NCBI GenBank assembly: GCA_902780455.1
Contig: CACZFO010000005.1
Span: 1 to 55,042, forward strand
DNA from: an uncultured Bacteroidia bacterium
GTDB lineage: Bacteria; Bacteroidota; Bacteroidia; Bacteroidales; UBA932
Length of the DNA: 55,042 nucleotides
Direction of reading: 5' to 3'
The notes under the pieces were generated by a model that did no database searches, had not been told where the DNA came from, and saw only the letters and a list, made by a program, of their open reading frames with translations. The number at the start of each line of letters is the position of its first letter. Position 1 is the stretch's first letter. The position numbers and the translations under genes are program-made. Positions 51,502 through 55,042 of the stretch are shown here, one piece after another.

Positions 51502-51509
51502 CAAAGATA
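51502..51509 (-). promoter_or_regulatory. -7 promoter element for the WaaP-like kinase gene
   Basis: Minus-strand TATCTTTG, perfect to TAnnTTTG, 18 nt before the ATG at 51484. Confidence 0.5.
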
Positions 51510-51514
51510 CTAAT

Positions 51515-51546
51515 AAAAAATGAAGACCGGCGTTTGGCCGGTCTTC
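51515..51546 (-). terminator. Terminator of the OmpA-family gene at 51575
   Basis: Perfect 10-bp stem GAAGACCGGC / GCCGGTCTTC, 5-nt loop, followed on the minus strand by ATTTTTTATT. Confidence 0.88.
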
Positions 51547-51574
51547 TTGATTGTCAGTTTTTCCAACGATTCAA

Positions 51575-52819
51575 TTACTTGATTACAACTACGCGGTTGA
51601 GCTTGTTGTCAGTCTTGCTGAACTCGTCAGTTCCGCCAAGGTTCTTCTCGGAAATCTTGTAGTTTCCACCACAAGCCTTGATGATACCGAGAACTGCATC
51701 CAGACGTGCCTGTCCGAGTCTCTCGTTGGTCTTTGCAGAACCGGTTGCGCTGTCAGCTGCACCAACGATCTCGAATACGCGATCCTTGTTGGCTGCCATT
51801 GCATTCTCTACAAAGTACTTTATGCTTGCCTTCTGATCTGCTGCAAGAGTAGACTTTCCAAGAGGGAAGTATACTGCAAATGGAGAAGGAACAACCTTGG
51901 TCTCACCAGGTACATAAACTGTCTGGCCGTTGCCCTTCTTTGCCCTCTCAGCATCGAGATCCTTCTGGAGCTGGTCGTTCTTTGCATTGATCTTTGCAAG
52001 AGCGTCGTTCAGATCCTTGATCTTGCTGGTGAAAGGAGTTACGTCTACAGGGGCGTGTGAGCGGTGGAAGCTCCTGTTGTGGAAATTGTAAGCAAGACCG
52101 AGAGCAACGTTTCCAGTGAACTCCCTGCGTCTTCCCTTTGTATCCCTGTCCCAAGCCTGGTTTACAACAGTCTGGTTGATGTCAAGGGTTATGTCAAGAG
52201 CGTCACACACGCGGAACATGTTGTACAGACCGGCGGTTACACCAATCTCTCTGTCTCTTACATGCTTGCCTAAAATAGGGTCCTTGCCAGGAGTAACAGC
52301 CCACATCATACCTGCACCGAGGTAAGGAGCTATATCCCAGAACCTGTCTGACCTGTAGCCACCAATGGCGTTGCTGATGTTCCACATCAGGTCCAATCTT
52401 GCATAATGTGAACGGAACTGCTGCTTGTATCCGTAATCATAGGTGTTTGCAGGATCTACGAAAGGATTTCCGCTCCATGCAGGAGGTGCAGGAGTAGCTG
52501 CATCATCATTGTGATAGAAACCACGCTGCTTGAAGCCATAGTAGCCTACCCTGAGACCTACGGAAGGAGTAATCCACTTTCCGATGTAACCCTGAACTGA
52601 AGGAGAAAGCCTGTCCTTTAAAGACATTGTATGATCCTGCTCTCCCTGATAAAGGTTAACTCCACCGGCTGCACCGATGAAAATGTTATCGAAGAAACGG
52701 TTGGTCTCATAAGGACCTCTAAAGGTCTGAGCCTCTTCTCCCTTGATAACCTGGGCATGTACACTTGCAAATGCAAAAACGCATACAGCTGCAGACACAA
52801 AAAGTTTTTTGAAGTTCAT
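51575..52819 (-). CDS. OmpA-family outer membrane protein (paralog 1)
   Basis: 414 residues. Signal peptide ending SVHAQ. An N-terminal beta-barrel region (about 40-260; NIFIGAAGGVNLYQGEQDH, YIGKWITPSVGLRVGYYGF, WDIAPYLGAGMMWAVTPG), a coiled linker (LNDALAKINAKNDQLQKDLD) and a C-terminal OmpA-like domain (from about 310; FAVYFPLGKSTLAADQKASI, then GAADSATGSAKTNERLGQAR with the usual Arg of the peptidoglycan-binding groove). It ends DNKLNRVVVIK. Such proteins tie the outer membrane to peptidoglycan and are usually abundant. It has its own two-box promoter (52868-52897) and terminator, so it is monocistronic despite its paralog being next door. Confidence 0.9.
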   Translation of the reverse strand: MNFKKLFVSAAVCVFAFASVHAQVIKGEEAQTFRGPYETNRFFDNIFIGAAGGVNLYQGEQDHTMSLKDRLSPSVQGYIGKWITPSVGLRVGYYGFKQRGFYHNDDAATPAPPAWSGNPFVDPANTYDYGYKQQFRSHYARLDLMWNISNAIGGYRSDRFWDIAPYLGAGMMWAVTPGKDPILGKHVRDREIGVTAGLYNMFRVCDALDITLDINQTVVNQAWDRDTKGRRREFTGNVALGLAYNFHNRSFHRSHAPVDVTPFTSKIKDLNDALAKINAKNDQLQKDLDAERAKKGNGQTVYVPGETKVVPSPFAVYFPLGKSTLAADQKASIKYFVENAMAANKDRVFEIVGAADSATGSAKTNERLGQARLDAVLGIIKACGGNYKISEKNLGGTDEFSKTDNKLNRVVVIK

Positions 52820-52867
52820 ATCAGTTAATCTTAGGTTTATAATTATTCAAACTGTCTTTAGCAACTG

Positions 52868-52897
52868 CAAATATAACAATAATCAAGTTATTAACAA
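52868..52897 (-). promoter_or_regulatory. Promoter of OmpA-family paralog 1
   Basis: Minus-strand TTG (52895-52897), 19-nt spacer, TATATTTG (52868-52875), giving a leader of about 42 nt. Confidence 0.65.
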
Positions 52898-52910
52898 GTT
52901 TTTCAACAAA

Positions 52911-52936
52911 AAAAAGCCGCCCTTTCGGACGGCTTT
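52911..52936 (-). terminator. Terminator of OmpA-family paralog 2
   Basis: Minus-strand AAAGCCGTCC pairs with GGGCGGCTTT (one G-T) around GAAA, followed by a run of T. Confidence 0.88.
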
Positions 52937-52955
52937 AATTGGTTTCAAGCCTTAA

Positions 52956-54161
52956 TTACTTGATAACAACTACGCGGTTGAGCTTGTTGTCAGTCTTGCT
53001 GAACTCATCAGTTCCACCAAGGTTCTTCTCAGAAATCTTGTAGTTTCCACCACAAGCCTTGATGATACCGAGAACTGCATCCAGACGAGCCTGTCCGAGC
53101 TTGTCGTTGATCTTAGCTGAACCAGTTGCGCTGTCAGCTGCACCAACGATCTCGAAAGTACGATCCTTGTTGGAAGCCATAGCGTTCTCAACAAAGTACT
53201 TGATGCTGCTCTTCTGAGAATCTGTAAGAGTAGACTTTCCGAGTGGGAAGTATACTGCGAATGGAGAAGGAACAACCTTGGTCTCACCAGGTACGTAAAC
53301 GGTCTCTCCACCCTTCTTCTTTGCCTTCTCAGCGTCAAGATCCTTCTGAAGCTGCTCAGCCTTTGCGTTAGCGTCAGCAAGAAGCTTGTTCAGATCCTTG
53401 ATCTTGTTGTTGTAAGGAGTAACGTCTACAGGAGCGTGAGCTCTTGAGAACTCCCTGTTCTTGAACTGATAAGCAAGACCGAGAGCTGCAGATGCGATGA
53501 ACTCTCTGCGACGAGCGCGAACATCACCATCATATCTCTGGTTAACTACGCTCTGGTTAACATCCAAAGTGATGTCCAAAGCCTTGCTGATACGGAACAT
53601 GTTGTAGATACCGGCGGTAACTGCAAGCTCAGTATCCTTATGATACTTGCCAGCAATCTTCTTGGTACTCTTGTTCCACATAACACCAGCACCGAGGTAA
53701 GGAGCTATATCCCAGAATCTGTCTGATCTGTAGCCACCGATAGCGTTGGAAATGTTCCACATGATGTCACCTCTGATGTAGTTCTGCTGCATCTTCTGGT
53801 TACCGTCACCTATGTGCATAGGATCTGGAGTTACGTAGCTGTTCTGATGACCTGGGTTCCTGAAGTAACCCTTAGCCTGAATACCATAGTATCCAATTCT
53901 CAAACCTACTGAAGGAGTGATCCACTTTCCGATGTAACCCTGAACTGCAGGAGCAAGTCTCTTGGTGAAGTCGATTTCGTGGTCATTCTCTCCCTGATAC
54001 ATGTTAACTCCACCGGCTGCACCGATGAATACATTGTCAAAGAGACGGTTAGTCTCATAAGGGCCCCTCTTGGTCTGAGCCTCAGCACCCTTAATTACCT
54101 GCGCATTTACGCTAGCTGCAGCAATGGCGCAAATGGCAACTGTCAAAAAGATTTTTTTCAT
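52956..54161 (-). CDS. OmpA-family outer membrane protein (paralog 2)
   Basis: 401 residues from MKKIFLTVAI (54161; another ATG lies 6 nt upstream). Same plan as paralog 1: signal peptide ending SVNAQ, barrel (NVFIGAAGGVNMYQGENDHE), coiled linker (LNKLLADANAKAEQLQKDLD) and OmpA-like C-terminal domain identical to paralog 1 over long stretches (GKSTLTDSQKSSIKYFVENA). Differences cluster in barrel loops (KGYFRNPGHQNSYVTPDPMH). A strong two-box promoter and a leader of about 80 nt precede it. The high similarity of the last 100 residues and DNA suggests recent duplication or gene conversion. Confidence 0.9.
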   Translation of the reverse strand: MKKIFLTVAICAIAAASVNAQVIKGAEAQTKRGPYETNRLFDNVFIGAAGGVNMYQGENDHEIDFTKRLAPAVQGYIGKWITPSVGLRIGYYGIQAKGYFRNPGHQNSYVTPDPMHIGDGNQKMQQNYIRGDIMWNISNAIGGYRSDRFWDIAPYLGAGVMWNKSTKKIAGKYHKDTELAVTAGIYNMFRISKALDITLDVNQSVVNQRYDGDVRARRREFIASAALGLAYQFKNREFSRAHAPVDVTPYNNKIKDLNKLLADANAKAEQLQKDLDAEKAKKKGGETVYVPGETKVVPSPFAVYFPLGKSTLTDSQKSSIKYFVENAMASNKDRTFEIVGAADSATGSAKINDKLGQARLDAVLGIIKACGGNYKISEKNLGGTDEFSKTDNKLNRVVVIK

Positions 54162-54248
54162 GGTCATTTAAATGATTTATAGTTTAAATAGCTTTTAATT
54201 CTGTTGATTTTAGGTGTTTAGGTCTTTGGTTAAGCACCATAATCGTTG

Positions 54249-54279
54249 CAAATGTAAGATAATTTTTGTCCTCTGCAAA
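54249..54279 (-). promoter_or_regulatory. Promoter of OmpA-family paralog 2
   Basis: Minus-strand TTTG (54276-54279), 19-nt spacer, TACATTTG (54249-54256): both boxes perfect. Confidence 0.75.
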
Positions 54280-54312
54280 ATTTTTGAGTAAAAAAATCCT
54301 ACCAGAAGCCTC

Positions 54313-55042
54313 CTATTCCGGGTTTTCTATCACTGTAAGCCTGTTTCCGGCCTCTAGAATGGCCTTTGCAGCATTCTGTACATTTTGTTTCGTAACAAAT
54401 TTGTCAATTTTTTCTTCTGTCAGTACGATATCATAGCCATACATATAGTAATTATCCAAGAGGTTTAACCAATAATTAGGATCCTTCTTGGATTCAGGAA
54501 TGTTCTTTTTCATCATCTCGATGGTTTTGCCCATCTCTTCGTCAGTAGGGCCTTCAGCGGCAAGTTTCTCAATTCCTGCGTAGATTTTCTCCAGCAGGCC
54601 AGGAGCCTTTTCCTTTGAGGTCTCTATCTGGACGGTGAAATAGTTTCTCTCATTAGGCATAGGAGAAACCTGTCCGCTTACCCTAGGGCTGTAGGTTCCG
54701 CCGTCTTCCTCCCTGAGGGAAGCTATGTAACGCATGTTCATTATGTAGGTCATAGCCCTGGTGATGACGCTGTTCTCCAGATTCTTGAGCTGAGGACGCT
54801 GGTATACCACATAAATATATGTATTTGGATTCTCCATCTTCACTGCCTTTGTAACCTCATTGATTCCGTCTGCAGGATAAAGCTTGTGGTCAACGATAGC
54901 CTTGCCCTTCTTGCTCTTTACCGGAAGAGATGCTATATATTTCTCTACCAGTGGCCTGAGGGTTTCGATATCAAAATCTCCCACTACGAACAACTTGGCT
55001 CCTGCGGCATCGCCGAAGAGCATTGCGTTACCCTTCCTGATG
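54313..55042 (-). CDS. M16 (insulinase/PqqL-like) peptidase, C-terminal part; 5' end beyond right edge
   Basis: The frame is open to the window edge (it begins IRKGNAMLFGDAAGAKLFVV) and ends at 54313, about 242 residues. It matches the C-terminal M16 domain: AKLFVVGDFDIETLRPLVEKYIASLP, then NTYIYVVYQRP, YIMNMRYIASLREEDGGTYS, NYFTVQIETSKEKAPGLLEKIY and the long helix TDEEMGKTIEMMKKN. The catalytic HxxEH motif sits in the N-terminal domain, outside the window, so activity cannot be judged. Full-length Bacteroidota members are about 940 residues, periplasmic and exported. No terminator is visible after the stop. Confidence 0.88.
   Translation of the reverse strand, partial: IRKGNAMLFGDAAGAKLFVVGDFDIETLRPLVEKYIASLPVKSKKGKAIVDHKLYPADGINEVTKAVKMENPNTYIYVVYQRPQLKNLENSVITRAMTYIMNMRYIASLREEDGGTYSPRVSGQVSPMPNERNYFTVQIETSKEKAPGLLEKIYAGIEKLAAEGPTDEEMGKTIEMMKKNIPESKKDPNYWLNLLDNYYMYGYDIVLTEEKIDKFVTKQNVQNAAKAILEAGNRLTVIENPE

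Overview
The window reads as a contiguous piece of chromosome from a member of the Bacteroidota, most likely order Bacteroidales (gut or rumen type). The evidence is: many starts preceded by the Bacteroidota sigma-factor -7 motif TAnnTTTG, often with a TTG/TTTG -33 box 19-20 nt upstream; many lipoproteins with a Cys after an SC/AC/GC-type lipobox; fimbrillin-like and leucine-rich-repeat (LRR) surface lipoproteins; HU-CCDC81-type, FISUMP, TPM and OmpA-type proteins; and frequent AGG/AGA arginine codons. Genus cannot be fixed from the sequence alone. Most of the window is housekeeping DNA with tightly packed operons.

Layout. (1) 1-7.2 kb, minus strand: SPOR lipoprotein, gcvT, an M28-like/TonB_C fusion, leuS and two YitT-family membrane proteins, apparently one operon from a promoter near 7.2 kb. 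(2) 7.3-8.6 kb: two tandem paralogous secreted TonB_C-like proteins from a local duplication that also copied flanking promoter DNA. (3) 8.6-14.8 kb: a CapA-like protein and phoH (plus), a Tat-exported D-aminoacylase and ApbE (minus), a FISUMP lipoprotein (plus). (4) 14.8-16.9 kb: LemA plus two TPM-domain proteins. (5) 16.9-23.2 kb, minus: a CusCBA-type heavy-metal efflux operon led by a small His-rich protein. (6) 23.2-25.7 kb: secreted esterase-like hydrolase and a PQQ-propeller lipoprotein. (7) 25.8-28.6 kb, plus: prfB with a programmed +1 frameshift, and class I fumarase, followed by a non-coding stretch with a 29-bp tandem repeat and a strong hairpin. (8) 28.9-35.7 kb, minus: a small secreted protein, then a surface-lipoprotein operon comprising a 41-residue leader peptide gene, a fimbrillin-like protein and two fimbrillin-like/EF-hand/LRR fusion proteins, ending in a terminator. 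(9) 35.8-42.7 kb: an orphan lipoprotein (plus) facing a minus-strand run rlmN - patatin/barrel phospholipase - recX - GH84 hexosaminidase. (10) 42.9-48.8 kb: recA, dnaG, metG (plus) and an HU-CCDC81 membrane protein (minus). (11) 48.9-50.7 kb: tRNA-Asn and a 1.7-kb island bounded by a 33-bp duplication of the tRNA 3' end. (12) 50.7-55.0 kb, minus: a WaaP-like kinase, two OmpA-family paralogs with strong promoters, and the 3' part of an M16 peptidase gene.

The most unusual items are: the integrase-less tRNA-Asn mini-island, with an AT-rich cargo gene, a broken DNA-binding gene and a large palindrome; the fimbrillin-LRR array with its leader peptide; the M28-like protein that has lost most of its metal ligands and is fused to TonB_C; and the duplicated TonB_C pair. 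All similarities are from recognition of motifs by eye; no database search was run.
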